From positions 23,006,578 through 23,070,577 of the forward strand of contig CM055112.1 of the NCBI GenBank assembly GCA_029204225.1: DNA of 64,000 nt, written 5' to 3'. Shown here piece after piece: positions 1 to 10,035 of the stretch (its first letter is position 1; every line of letters begins with the position of its first letter). This DNA comes from Diphasiastrum complanatum. Its lineage: Eukaryota; Streptophyta; Lycopodiopsida; Lycopodiales; Lycopodiaceae. Below the pieces are notes generated by a model. That model was given only the letters and a program-made list of their open reading frames with translations. It was not told the DNA's origin and searched no databases. The position numbers and the translations under genes are program-made.

Positions 1-694
1 ATATCCATCAACTCATTAATCTCCAATAAGGACTACATCCTTACCTTCTAAGTAGAATAGTTAAGCCTATCATTGCCTTCCAACATGAAGCCACTTGAGA
101 TTGCCATGTTGCAATGATTTGATCTTCTTTGAACCTATTCCAAAGCACTTAGCACTCTCTTGAGAATCAACAAATGAAACTCAAGAAGAAATCACAAAGA
201 TTTGGAAACATTCTAGTCTCTCCTTTTCTCTCTTTCTAGCAAATCTTAGCACTGTAATCTTGATTTCTTGATCACAATAGATCTAAACACAAAATGATGA
301 ACCTTTGCCATCACCTAAGATTCAAACACACTCTTGAAAATCCAACAACCTAAAAATCAAGAGATTTTAACAAATTTAGGGTTTCACCAAAAATGCAAAA
401 TATTGAATCAAGCAAAATCTACATGCAAAAGCTAGAATCTTGATATATCATCTATTAGAATGTATTATCCTCTACCATGAGAAATTTTAATCTCCACATT
501 CCAACAAGTGGTTTCAACAATCGGCCATATACAAGTGATTTGATCTAAAATTACTTTTAGATCACAAAGATCCAATCTCTATAGTTGAAAATGCTTGATT
601 TGAGTTAGCGACACCTCCAAATCCTCATAGAATTTATGGTGCTCTCAAATCCACCTCTATTTTTGGTAAGAACACAAACTTTGGCCTGCAACTT
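1..694. other. AT-rich sequence without a recognisable gene
   Basis: No open frame of useful length and no known domain could be seen. If the primer-site-like sequence at 695-706 is real, this stretch is the internal side of a minus-strand LTR element, which would read leftwards out of the window. Nothing in it resembles gag or pol. Confidence 0.4.
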
Positions 695-706
695 GCTCCG
701 ATACCA
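695..706 (-). other. Primer-binding-site-like sequence of a minus-strand LTR element
   Basis: On the minus strand this reads TGGTATCGGAGC, one mismatch from the initiator-Met-tRNA primer site TGGTATCAGAGC of plant Copia elements. It directly follows a minus-strand ...TTTTTCACA, a plausible LTR 3' end in CA, so an LTR would lie to the right from 707. No second LTR or coding region was found to confirm it. The same arrangement occurs at 31816-31827. Confidence 0.35.
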
Positions 707-1480
707 TGTGAAAAATCAAAGATCAAAACAAATTTAGTTTATCAATGATCTTTAGCCAAGTTTGATCACGCATCTAGAATCATCAACAACATAGATTACT
801 ACTTTGTGCATGCTAGAATTTAGAAATGCATCCGAAGAAACATTGAGTTTCTATTTTAAAGCCTTAGTATTTTTCCTTGTATTTTTAGACTACTGCATAT
901 TTTTTGACTAGTTTTCACACAGTTCGCATTTTTCACATTTTTGCTAAAAAGGCGACAATAGGTCTAAAATGACCCAGGACTTTGTTTTAGCCAACCTTCG
1001 GCTTTTTCGCGACATACTCAGAGGGCCTACAATTCGGGTCAGGCCGACACTTCCGAGTATCAATGAACAAGCCATGGCGAGGACGAACTATTAGACCTCA
1101 ACTACTCGGACGTGAAGTTTTCAAACTACCACGTTCCACTCCGCCATGCAACGTTAACATAAACGTACTTAAACAGATGTTTAGCTTAAACGTAGCTAGC
1201 CAATCTTGTAATCTAATCCAGCAGCATGATACATGTCTTGGATCAAAGACAAACAAAGATACACTGATAGAGAAAAGTTCTGAATGCAACACTCAGTGAG
1301 GCACGTATCAAGGAAGAAAGATAGTTCTAGCAGTAGCTAGTTTCGTGTGTGAGAAGTGAACACCCCTCTCAGGTCGACGCGCTAATCTAGGAAACATACA
1401 ACGCTCAGGAAAGAATTTCTATGTACACTCGATTTTGATAATATAGATGTGTACATCTCTTATGCTCAGTGTGTAATCTA

Positions 1481-1554
1481 TGAATGTTGTGATGCTTGTT
1501 CAATTTTATTTCCGCTGTGAATGTTGTGATGCTTTTTCAATGTTATGAACAATG
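1481..1554. repeat. Two-copy tandem repeat, 37-bp unit
   Basis: The core TGAATGTTGTGATGCT begins at 1481 and again at 1518, and the sequence after each core is T-rich and similar. It is a short local duplication in non-coding DNA. Confidence 0.6.
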
Positions 1555-2051
1555 TTTAACGATTGTTAGGAACATTGGATTTAAAAATGAGAATCAGACA
1601 CTTGAGTATGGAAATCAACATCAGGCCCAACCAAAATGGGGAATTGTGAATTTACAGCACTAAAATCCAATATTACGACAATTATTAGCAAAGGGGCCGA
1701 CAATGGAAAAATTAAAGTTGAGGCCAAAACCTCCCCTCCACCTTAGCAAACAAAAAGTTTTGATAAAATTGGGAGATTCGTTGAGAACTTCACCCTTCCT
1801 TAAGTGGCAACCAATGGTTGGTTAAGTAATGTCATTAGTAAGCAGTGATGGCCAATGTAGGCCTTCATAGTCCTCCGCCTCTTAAGCACATGGGCTAGTA
1901 CGGAATGTGTCACTTGATCAATGGATGACATCATGGGCCATAAATAGCAAAAATCACTTTTTTGTAAAGTGTTAAAAGAGTACATACTACAAGATTTATC
2001 ATGGCAAGGAAAATTGAAAAACGTGAACCCATGATCATTGATGGATGAAAA

Positions 2052-2141
2052 AAGGTGAGTTGAAAGGGGCCTACAGAACCCTAGACACCCAAGGTAAGGT
2101 GAGTTGAAAGGGGCCCACAGAATCGTAGACACCCTCAAGGG
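2052..2141. repeat. Two-copy tandem repeat, 45-bp unit
   Basis: AAGGTGAGTTGAAAGGGGCC starts at 2052 and a near-identical copy starts at 2097. Each is followed by a TACAGAA/CACAGAA and TAGACACCC block. The copies differ at only a few positions, so the duplication is fairly recent. Confidence 0.65.
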
Positions 2142-2215
2142 TTCAGCAAGTACGAGAAGATAAAAGTGATGTTTGAAGAGTGAAGAAGTAGCAACATGAA
2201 GGGAAAATTCTTGTC

Positions 2216-2252
2216 TACAACTATAAAAGGGGGTTACAACTATAAAAGGGGG
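2216..2252 (+). promoter_or_regulatory. Tandemly duplicated TATA-like element, 19-bp unit
   Basis: TACAACTATAAAAGGGGG occurs at 2216 and again at 2235. Each unit holds TATAAAAG, a good match to a plant TATA box. The orientation would drive transcription to the right, towards the short coding-like stretch at 2447. Promoter function is inferred from the motif only. Confidence 0.35.
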
Positions 2253-2446
2253 TGAGTTGTGTGACAAAACACCAACACTTGATCTTTGTAAAGGTTGTCT
2301 AGCAATACCCTGCCTCTTTGTGGAAAATGGTGGAGTGTGAGAGAGGATCAATAAATTGTTCTATCAACTCGTGATGTGCTGAAAAGGGGCTTTTCAAGAG
2401 AGATAGATTTTCGTTTTGTTACTCTTTAATGCTTTTCCTTGTTTAG

Positions 2447-2626
2447 TGTCGTCTTAGTGAATGGGAGGCTTCGGTTAGGAAAACATTTGCATTGAAGACA
2501 CTACAGAAATTCATCGATTCAGTGACTGATACTGACATGTGCTTCACTACTGAGAGCGAGGTTGATCTTGCATTGCAAGAGATAAAAAGGTTACAGGAAG
2601 AAGGATCTTCTCGGGAGGATATATAG
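2447..2626 (+). pseudogene. Short coding-like segment, unrecognised
   Basis: One frame stays open for about 59 codons between TAG codons at 2444 and 2624. It encodes a hydrophilic, helix-prone peptide rich in Glu, Lys and Thr. A TTTAG immediately precedes it and could be a splice acceptor. Similar composition continues to about 2826 with further stops, so it may be a decayed exon or transposon fragment. No family was recognised, and chance cannot be excluded for so short a frame. Confidence 0.22.
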
Positions 2627-2863
2627 ACAGCCTTGGAGTTAAAGCAAAGAACACATGAAGATGGGCAACAGGAAAATAGGTGGATCGCTTTCTATGTGCC
2701 TACCAATCCCTAGTGTATAGTGGAGACTTGAGAGAAGCATTTAAAACTCAAGAAGAAGGGCGAAACTGAGCTTGCCACTCTATCCTACTCGCAATTGAAG
2801 AGAAAGAATCATGTTGATGTCAGCTAGCTGCCACCCTACAAAAACAGCAACTACAGATCATCA

Positions 2864-3148
2864 TTAATAAGCTTTAACTCCAACACTCTGATTAACAAAG
2901 TCAACGAACAGCAGCAGAGGAAGCGCTGGCAGTGTGCACAGTAGCGGACCAGTGTAGAGCACGGCCGTGAGGAGAGCGGCTAAGCCAGCAAGAAGCAGAA
3001 AGAGAGGGGCCATCACGGCCAGCAGAGGACCAGCGAAGGAGAAGCAAGGAGCATAGGCAGAGGGCGCAAGCTCGTTGTGTGCAAAGTACAAGCTTTTGAC
3101 GAATAGAGCATTTCTTGGTCTAAGGCCTGGCCGTTCCCCGAAATTCAC
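2864..3148 (-). CDS. Small hydrophobic protein or exon, unrecognised
   Basis: This minus-strand frame is open for about 94 codons in a stretch clearly richer in GC than its surroundings. It has no ATG at the left edge of the frame. The first in-frame codons follow CCACAG, which could be a splice acceptor, so it may be an internal or terminal exon rather than a whole gene. The middle and end form a long run of Leu/Ala-rich hydrophobic residues, enough for two membrane passes with a Pro-Gly turn, and the frame ends in a charged-poor tail before the stop. I do not recognise the family. It could be a genuine membrane protein fragment or chance low-complexity sequence. Confidence 0.3.
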   Translation of the reverse strand: MNFGERPGLRPRNALFVKSLYFAHNELAPSAYAPCFSFAGPLLAVMAPLFLLLAGLAALLTAVLYTGPLLCTLPALPLLLFVDFVNQSVGVKAY

Positions 3149-5165
3149 TGTGGTATGTTTTTCTTTGAATCATGGTTTCCTTTAAATGACTGACATACGT
3201 AATGTCGAATATGTTTTTCCCGTTGCTAATGTCGTTTCAACAATACAAATGGAAAGTGTGAAATTGTATGCTCATTACTTGTTTGAGGTTTCCTAGAGAA
3301 TATGAGGTGACTTAATACTTTTGAGGTCTAATGGCTGATCATGGGTTGATAAGTTTTGACTGCATTCCTATTCGCCTTTGGCATTTGTTACCGATCGAGC
3401 GTTCATTTGATTAGTGATGATGCTTGTTGATTATGGTTTAAAAAGCTCCATGACATTGTTTCTGTTAGCTCAGTAGCTCGTGACAATGTGTGCACTCAAA
3501 GAAGATTGCTAAATGATTGATAGTCGACAAATGCATAGTATACATAAGCTGAAATAATTAATGGTGTTTGCGTGCTTGTCGTAAGTGTGTGTACACAAGT
3601 TTTTTTTGGGTATAAAAATATTGTTGATCCTCTTGAAACACAGAGGCGACTTAATACTCGATGAGGGTGAAACAGACCTCCCGGGCTAGGAAAGAACCAA
3701 CTTGGCATTTACAGTCACTCATACAATACACCCCGCCCAAGTTACCCATTGAAACACACGGGCCTTGGAAGGCGAGCACCCGGACACCTAACAACCAAGG
3801 TGCGCCGGCCCCCTGAGCACTGTAAGGAAAACCATTGAGCATTTAACGTGTGACTCTTATATACCGAAAAACCCGCTCGTGTCATAAATTGCCACGTCTT
3901 TTGGAAGTGCTGAATCACGTGACCTTAAGTTTAGGGACGTACCCATAAGTCTTGGCCCCAACCCAAACAATGAACTTCATCTTCAGATTAAGGGTCTGAT
4001 CTGATAAGGTACCTTACAAAATGAAGGGCACCCCTATCATTTAAGAAAAAAATACTTTGAGAGACAATTTGGACTAGTATACATTGGCCTTTACAAATAG
4101 TGAATCATATGCGATCCGTAAAGGCAACTCTCAGGACCTGATTTTCATGTGCATTCTATGATGAAATGTCAGTACAACTTTTGGGTATAAGTCAAGTCAG
4201 TTTTAAGGAAAATCTTAGCAAAAGCAGAGGGTAGAAGGAATCTTCCTAAGTAAACGACATGTGCTATTGACCTAAACTCTTTCATGACTGACAATAGGGT
4301 TGCAAAGAACCATCGAGTCTTATAAACTGGATATGTCATAGAACTTAGCTGGACTAAGAAAGAGTCAAACCGACCCCACTGAGGAAGAAACCCAGTAGAC
4401 TAGAGTTCGTAACGTGCCAATTAGACGTCGATCACGGGGGAACAAACTCTTAGAGCTTGACAGGGATCTCAAGAAATCCGAACCATTGGTCTCGGACTTG
4501 AATACCGAACACCACACCGACCACAAGAAGAGGAGTACAAGTTATGAGATAATTCCTATTATAAGTGACGTTGAACTTGACCATTCGATCCCAAAAGCAC
4601 CCTTTGACATCAACCAATCTTCTTATACATAGAATGTCATCTGAATGACCGCAAAATGATCATCAGACCTGAAATAGTTGTGAACCTAGCCAATGACGTC
4701 ATTTGCATATAAGTAGCAAAAAGAAACTTTTCATGAAAATCCAGAAATCGAAGTGTAAAGAGGAATTGCCTAGTATCATCAAGAGGACATACCACAGACG
4801 AGGAATACTACCTTGCCTACAAGATGACCATAGATTAAAAGGGCAAATGCATATTTCAAGATGAGACGAATCCGATCCTGCAATGATCCGATTAGCATAT
4901 CTAGTGTTTCAGTAGTCGTATGAAACATCAACTGATAGAAATCTGTGACCTTCACTCAAAAAAACTAGACGATCAAAAGCCTTACGAGAATGACAAGATA
5001 GGATCTCCTAGAAACGTGTCCTTGGTAATGACAACGCTCTTCAAGTTCACTTTGAAGATTTTAACAATGACTTCAATGCAGAAGGAATCTTTAAGAAGTT
5101 TTGATAGACCCAGGCGATTCATCCATTAGCATCGATAGTTGATTGTGAGCTCAGGAAGTAGAGTG
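3149..5165. other. Spacer without a supported gene
   Basis: Only short overlapping frames occur. A locally GC-richer block at about 3660-3850 looked at first like 5S rRNA or tRNA on either strand but fails to match either. From about 4200 the base composition becomes more coding-like, leading into the decayed segment at 5166. Confidence 0.4.
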
Positions 5166-5615
5166 GATCATTGGGGATTTGCAACCATAATAGCATTAGA
5201 TACCACTTTGGGGAATATCACCACTGGCGATCTTGCATAAAACCAAGGGTTCACAAATACAAGCCACTTTATACTTACGATTGGGCCAACATTGGTTCTC
5301 GCTAGCAGCCCATGTCATTCGATTGAACGGTATTCCTCGAGCTGCCCTAGGGTTCATATGATGGGGGACCCAGAATACCAATTCCTACCCTTACGTGGTG
5401 ACCTTCCGAGATACCATTTCTACACACCTGAATTTCACCATAATTAGTTCCCTGGAGATATCTTATTCAAAATACGACATCACGAAGATTACAATTATCT
5501 GGAAGTATACGAATTCAGGACAGATGGGTCATGGCGTCTAATTGACGCTAGCAATCACCCCCAAGGTTCCCTTACGTCAATCTATCTAAACAATTGCCTA
5601 GAACATCGAACGTGA
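5166..5615 (+). pseudogene. Decayed coding-like segment of unknown family
   Basis: One frame from 5166 to the TGA at 5613 is open except for TAA at 5238 and TAG at 5445. Its second half has a balanced, globular composition with many aromatic and acidic residues, unlike random AT-rich spacer. Neighbouring frames around 4414-5129 and 6246-6428 have similar character, so a longer decayed gene or virus-like or transposon ORF may underlie 4.4-6.4 kb. I could not assign it to any family by eye. Confidence 0.28.
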
Positions 5616-6534
5616 ATCCAAAAAACAGACCCAGGCTTAGGACTCGAATAGCACTGTTCCAACACCCTGAATTAGTTGTCAACATCTCAAGTGATAGCCT
5701 TACTGAGGATCCTGTTGATAGCTCCAGCCTAGAAGTAAGGACTATTTTAACGGTCGGGTAGGATTTGATCGGGTCTCCCATGATTCTCGGATAGAAATCT
5801 CCTTGAGCTTCTTAGAAAGCTAAGCGATTTCTGATCAAGAATCTCCCAAGATTCATTTAGATCCTCTCTAAGGGCCAGACTCAGAACCATCACAGTGTTT
5901 CATTAACATCCTGGATCCGTTGAATTGTTAATGGCAGTGCCCCTTAGATATTGCCCCATTTTACGCGTTGAAGAATGGATGACGATAAGGTTCGTCACCC
6001 TCAACACTCAGCATGATAGCATTCAGACATGAGATCTAGCTGTACAAAATACATTGGTTCCGAGTCTGTATCTACTACCGCATAGATCCCTTCTGGATAC
6101 CATTGTCCACAAACTTGACCCGACTTCACCAAGAGTAGGCAACAAATAGCATCATAGAGACACCGTATCGGCCACCATCAGTGGCCAAAATCTGAGAAGC
6201 AAGTGGTTATAACCAAATCGGCTTCGGAATCATAATACGAATATAGTGGAAGAATGTGTAGCCATTTCATCTCCCAGCGGTCATATCTCTAAGAGCCTGG
6301 AAAACTCATTGACAAGGGAGTACAGGGTGATTGGGACGGCCCCCAGGATTGGAAGCGACGTTACCCTAATTAATCACTCATGTAAGGGCAGTGTGGGCCC
6401 TTCCCCCGTTGGGGATCTTCCGACGTGACCAATCCCTCGACGGAAAATCCGCCCAACAATAATGATCAACTATCTCCAAGCAAATGAAATTCAGAGGTAG
6501 CTACAACCCTTTGCAAAATGGACGTAAGAATAGA
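5616..6534. other. Spacer between decayed coding segment and G2
   Basis: No long ORF or known motif is visible. The stretch ends where sequence matching the Gypsy LTR of 41352-42169 begins. Confidence 0.4.
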
Positions 6535-6744
6535 TGGTGAGCAGCCCTCCGCCTGTCAAAAGGGTTAGAACACAAGGATAGGTGATCTAACTAAGATTAG
6601 TTTTGCTTTCTACACAAAAGTAACTCTAGCCCACACTAACTCTAGCTCCAAACTAGCACTAACCACTTACACAATCCCAATGTGAGAGAGAGAGGGAGAG
6701 AAGAGAGGTGAGCGAGGTTAGCCCATGTTCTCAACACTACATAC
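6535..6744 (-). mobile_element. Gypsy element G2: 3' LTR, left part
   Basis: This matches the left end of the full LTR at 41352-42169, including the CCGCCTGTCAA block, the AACTCTA repeats and the GAGAGAGAG run, in the same orientation. The LTR is cut at 6744 by the Copia insertion and resumes at 9514. Divergence from the 41-kb copy is high, so this is an older or distinct subfamily member. The left boundary is approximate. Confidence 0.7.
6740..6744. repeat. Target site duplication CATAC, left copy
   Basis: CATAC at 6740-6744 is repeated exactly at 9509-9513 on the other side of the Copia element. This is the 5-bp duplication expected of an LTR retrotransposon integrase. Confidence 0.9.
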
Positions 6745-7084
6745 TGTTAGAAATAATAAATGATAATGTTTGTTTCCCATAGGTTACTTTGACCCAAAAG
6801 GTTGAGACTTGTGTAACCATGGGGTAGATTTATTATTTAGACCATGTTAAGATAGTTTTAGTTAAGTTGGACCGAATTTTGGTCTAGTGGTAACTCGTGG
6901 GTCCAAGTAAAGTCTAATTATGTTATTTATATGTACTCATTGTTCATTTGTAATTCATTCCCTTTCAAGCATTGCTACTATATTCTCTCTCCTTGAGGGC
7001 GCCTAACCCTCTCTCTCTTCTTTTTCTTCTTCTTGTATATGGAGATTGAATGTTAGAAGAATCTTGGCACTTTGATTTCCTACA
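6745..7084 (+). repeat. 5' LTR of element 1
   Basis: It begins TGTTAGAAAT and ends TTTCCTACA, with TG...CA termini. It is 340 bp, against 446 bp for the 3' copy. A block of about 105 bp after TCTAATTATGTTA is missing here. The lost block lies just upstream of the TTTATATGTACTC stretch that probably carries the promoter. Confidence 0.9.
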
Positions 7085-7097
7085 TGGTATCAGAGCC
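7085..7097 (+). other. Primer-binding site of element 1
   Basis: TGGTATCAGAGCC follows the LTR end with no spacer. It is the standard site for priming by the initiator methionine tRNA in plant Copia elements. Confidence 0.92.
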
Positions 7098-7913
7098 ATG
7101 GATCTTCTATGCTTGATTTAGGGCGCCCTACCAAAAGAGATCATCTTCACTTAGGGATCACAAAAATTCAGCAGCTTTCTGTTTTTTTTGGAGTGAAGAT
7201 CCGTTCAATTTTGACTCTTTTCCTGCAGGAGGGCGCCACACATCAAAGAAGATAATAGGATTTTGGGCGCCCAAAAATTAGGTTGTTGTTTGCTGATTTT
7301 TCAGGTTGTAGGAAGGCGATTTTAAAATTTCTTCTTCGGGGCTGCTTTTAGGTCTTCCACATCCGTGTAGGTTTATCCTACTTCCGTTGGTCTGCTGCTG
7401 CCCTATTTTTCAAATTTGCTCCTTTGCAGGAGGGGGGCGCCCATCTACAAGCAATTTTTATCTTTTGATTTGGCTGAAAAATCAGCACCCTTGCTGATTT
7501 TAAAAGTGAAGATCTGCTTCTTTTTGCTTGTTTCCAGGTGTGGAAGAAGGCGCTAATTTTTTGTGATGATCCGGTCGCATTCCGAGGCTGAAAATTGGAC
7601 AACATATTATCTTTTGTAGGGTGTTTGCAACAGCCCTATCCGTGTGTGTATTCTTCACACTTTTTGGCAAGAAAGAAGGGTTCTGAAAAAAGCTTTGTTG
7701 GAGGCTAATCTAATTCTTTGCTTGGTGGTTTTTTTGAGTTTGTAATGCAATTTCAGGCTGAAATTTTCAGCACACAAGCCTTGTAGGAGGGCGAGTTCCT
7801 ACATCCATCTAATGTGTGGTTTCGACACATTCCGGTGCTGATTTTTTAGATTTGATACTTGCTTTTAGGGCACATTTAGGGTTTGAAAAAGTTTATCTTC
7901 TTGGTTGGTTCTT

Positions 7914-8708
7914 ATGGCAAGAGATTTGGGAGAAATTCGTACTTGTTTGGGCGAAGATATGTTGGATGGCACCAACTATTCTTCATGGAGTTGCAAGCTG
8001 AGGTTTGGCATCGACGTGATGATCAAGCTCTTTCATTGGTTTGATCATTGTCTTTCTACAAGTACAAGTTTGCATCGGAATGTTGGTATGGTAGAGCATT
8101 CTTCTTCTCTTAAGCCATTTGTTGCAAATGATGGATGCATTAGTGAAGAACTTCATGAGCAAGCTTCTCAAGTTAATGTTTTGGAAAAGGCTGAAATCAA
8201 GCATTTTTTGAAGCCATTTAGTACTAATGGAGGAGGGAAAAAAATCATGTCAATCAGTATATTGGTTCAAAGTGGCGTGTTGCTGGATTTTTTGGGTGTT
8301 CAAAGTGGCAAGCGGCTGGTTTTTTTCTTGAAGATGGTGGACAACAAATTCAGCCATGGTTTATCGATCATTTTCAGCCTATGTTATATCGTGAGCATCC
8401 TATTATGCATCGGGAACGGCCTGCAGAAGGTTTCTGGACAGCAAGGTCCACATTTGGAACACTTTGGACAAAAAAATGATGGTGATTTTGTGGATGTTAG
8501 ACAGCCTACTACAGCCTCTTGTTGGTTGTTCGAGTCTTTGCGGGATAGCAAAGCATCTTCTTACCTTGGAGGAAACACACATGCCTCACCAAAATCAGTA
8601 CTTGATGCTGATTTTCCTGTTTTGATGCTTACTTCTTATAATGACAGTGTTGCCTTACCTAGTGTTAGTGAGCAGATCATTGATAGTGAGATTAGGGAAG
8701 AGATGTGA
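7914..8708 (+). CDS. Chimeric Gag-derived protein of the non-autonomous Copia element
   Basis: An uninterrupted ORF of about 264 codons, taking the ATG at 7914. Residues 1-30 match the start of the Gag at 12057 (shared motif LDGTNYS followed by W), the N-terminal part of the plant Copia Gag domain. The last 90 residues match the variable linker between integrase and RT of the element at 14600-14920 (GQQGP, then SLRDSKASS and a DADF/YADF motif). The middle is unmatched and includes a strongly hydrophobic segment near residues 145-165. So the coding region is two ends of a Copia polyprotein joined around a large deletion, with new or unrecognised sequence between. No zinc knuckle or enzyme motif is present. 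Its function is unknown; being open despite LTR divergence is notable. Confidence 0.7.
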   Translation: MARDLGEIRTCLGEDMLDGTNYSSWSCKLRFGIDVMIKLFHWFDHCLSTSTSLHRNVGMVEHSSSLKPFVANDGCISEELHEQASQVNVLEKAEIKHFLKPFSTNGGGKKIMSISILVQSGVLLDFLGVQSGKRLVFFLKMVDNKFSHGLSIIFSLCYIVSILLCIGNGLQKVSGQQGPHLEHFGQKNDGDFVDVRQPTTASCWLFESLRDSKASSYLGGNTHASPKSVLDADFPVLMLTSYNDSVALPSVSEQIIDSEIREEM

Positions 8709-9054
8709 TGGTAAAAGAGTATCATACTCTTCTTTATGTTTCTTGTGGTAAGAAGACTTATGGAATCATGTGGGAACCATTGATGGATTGCAAATCCATA
8801 TTTCGGCTTGTGGCTGGGTTTTTGGTTACCTACTTTGGATGGAGCATGCTTGTCTTCACTCTTCGACTTGATGCTACCGCATTTCGTATTCTACATCTCT
8901 TCTACATCGAGTATGATTGGGGCTAAGATTTCGGCTACTTCGAGTTGGAGTTTTTTGGCTACATGAAGTTTTGGGCAGCAAGCAACATTTTGCATTTTGT
9001 TGCAATTTTTTCCATTCTACTTCATGTCATGTTACGTTTTTTACATTATCATTT

Positions 9055-9062
9055 AAGGAGGG
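9055..9062 (+). other. Polypurine tract of element 1
   Basis: AAGGAGGG abuts the 3' LTR. The identical tract precedes the 3' LTRs at 16481 and 59541, where it would prime plus-strand DNA synthesis. Confidence 0.85.
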
Positions 9063-9508
9063 TGTTAGAAATAATAAATGATAATGTTAGTTTCCCATAG
9101 GCTACTTTGACCCAAGAGGTTGAGACTTGTGTAACCATGGGGTAGGTTTATTATTTAGACCATGTTAAGATAGTTTTAGTTAAGTTGGACTCAATTTTGG
9201 TCTAGTGGTAACTCGTGGGTCCAAGTAAAGTCTAATTATGTTAGGGACCCTATCTTGACTTTTGTGAGTGCCCCATAATTAGTAGTGGGTTTGGAAGGTT
9301 CTAGAACTTAGAGTTTGGAAGAGTCTAGGCTCTTGGAAGGCCTATTTATATGTACTCATTGTTCATTTGTAATTCATTCCCTTTTCAAGCATTGCTACTA
9401 CTTTCTCTCTCCTTGAGGGCACCTAACCCTCTCTCTCTCTCTTCTTCTTCTTCTCCTTGTATATGGAGATTGAATGTTAGAAGGATCTTGGCACTTTGAT
9501 TTCCTACA
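9063..9508 (+). repeat. 3' LTR of element 1
   Basis: This 446-bp LTR has TGTTAGAAAT and TTTCCTACA ends. It keeps the block (about 9244-9345) that the 5' LTR has lost, and is followed by the second CATAC. Confidence 0.92.
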
Positions 9509-9513
9509 CATAC
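9509..9513. repeat. Target site duplication CATAC, right copy
   Basis: It is an exact match to 6740-6744. Removing element 1 and one copy restores a continuous Gypsy LTR sequence. Confidence 0.9.
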
Positions 9514-10035
9514 TATTGGAAAAGCCATTAAAAACATTAAACCAAAAACAATGCAAGAATGGAAAATAAGTAGAAAACATAAACAAGGAGCAAAAGCATG
9601 AAACTATTAGCACATGAGGATGCTTGGATCTCCAAAATGGTAGAGTTTCCTCCTCTCTATTTGCATGTAAAATGAAATACAAGAGGTGTCTTTTTATCTT
9701 TGGGGAAGTCCTTGCCCCTTGGTTTCTATTGGCTATCTCAAGAAGGTAGGATTGAAATCCTAACTCTTCAAAAGGAACACATTCTAATCTATGGTGCACA
9801 AAGAAGCACACCCCACCTACCACCATTTTGACTTTTGACTAATTAACACTTAACTTAAACTATGGCCTTTTTAACATTATTTGAATTACATGGCCCAAAG
9901 TCTAGGTTATTTAAAATACATTAATTTACAAGTGCTCATTGGGCTATGGGCTTACGGTCGCAGGATGCCATGGCCCTTGCAACTTATTTTCTACTTCCGA
10001 CTATTTTTATTTATGTGCATGGAATACCCTCAACA
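9514..10035 (-). mobile_element. Gypsy element G2: 3' LTR, right part
   Basis: It continues the LTR broken at 6744. It matches 41640-42169, for example the AAAATGGTAGAGTTTCCTCC block and the GGGCTTA...GCAGGATGCCATG block, and ends GGAATACCCTCAACA. On the minus strand the LTR therefore starts TGTTGAGGGTATTCC, against TGTTGGGGGTATTCC at 42169. Confidence 0.75.

Larger units (their letters stand above)
707..2446. other. Possible LTR remnant plus unassigned spacer
   Basis: The left end may be an LTR, because a primer-site-like motif abuts it. The rest contains only short shadow ORFs. Three small tandem duplications (1481-1554, 2052-2141, 2216-2252) are listed separately. No domain or RNA gene was recognised. 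Confidence 0.35.
6745..9508 (+). mobile_element. Non-autonomous Copia retrotransposon (element 1)
   Basis: A complete insertion of 2764 bp: 5' LTR 6745-7084, primer site 7085, one ORF 7914-8708, polypurine tract 9055-9062, 3' LTR 9063-9508, and a perfect CATAC target duplication. The internal region is only about 2 kb and lacks protease, integrase core, RT and RNase H. Its LTRs resemble those of the autonomous element at 10962-16918 (same TGTTAGAAATAA start, same TTTCCTACA end), so that family probably supplied the enzymes. It sits inside the LTR of Gypsy element G2. The LTRs differ by roughly ten substitutions outside one deletion. Confidence 0.9.

Noticed and set aside
1063..1299. 78-codon plus-strand ORF and its antisense partner
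   Set aside because: There is no domain, no codon signal and no supporting neighbours; both strands are open by chance.
3660..3850. Possible 5S rRNA or tRNA in a GC-richer patch
   Set aside because: A few words such as CCTCCCGGG recall 5S rRNA, but the internal control region and overall fold are absent on both strands.
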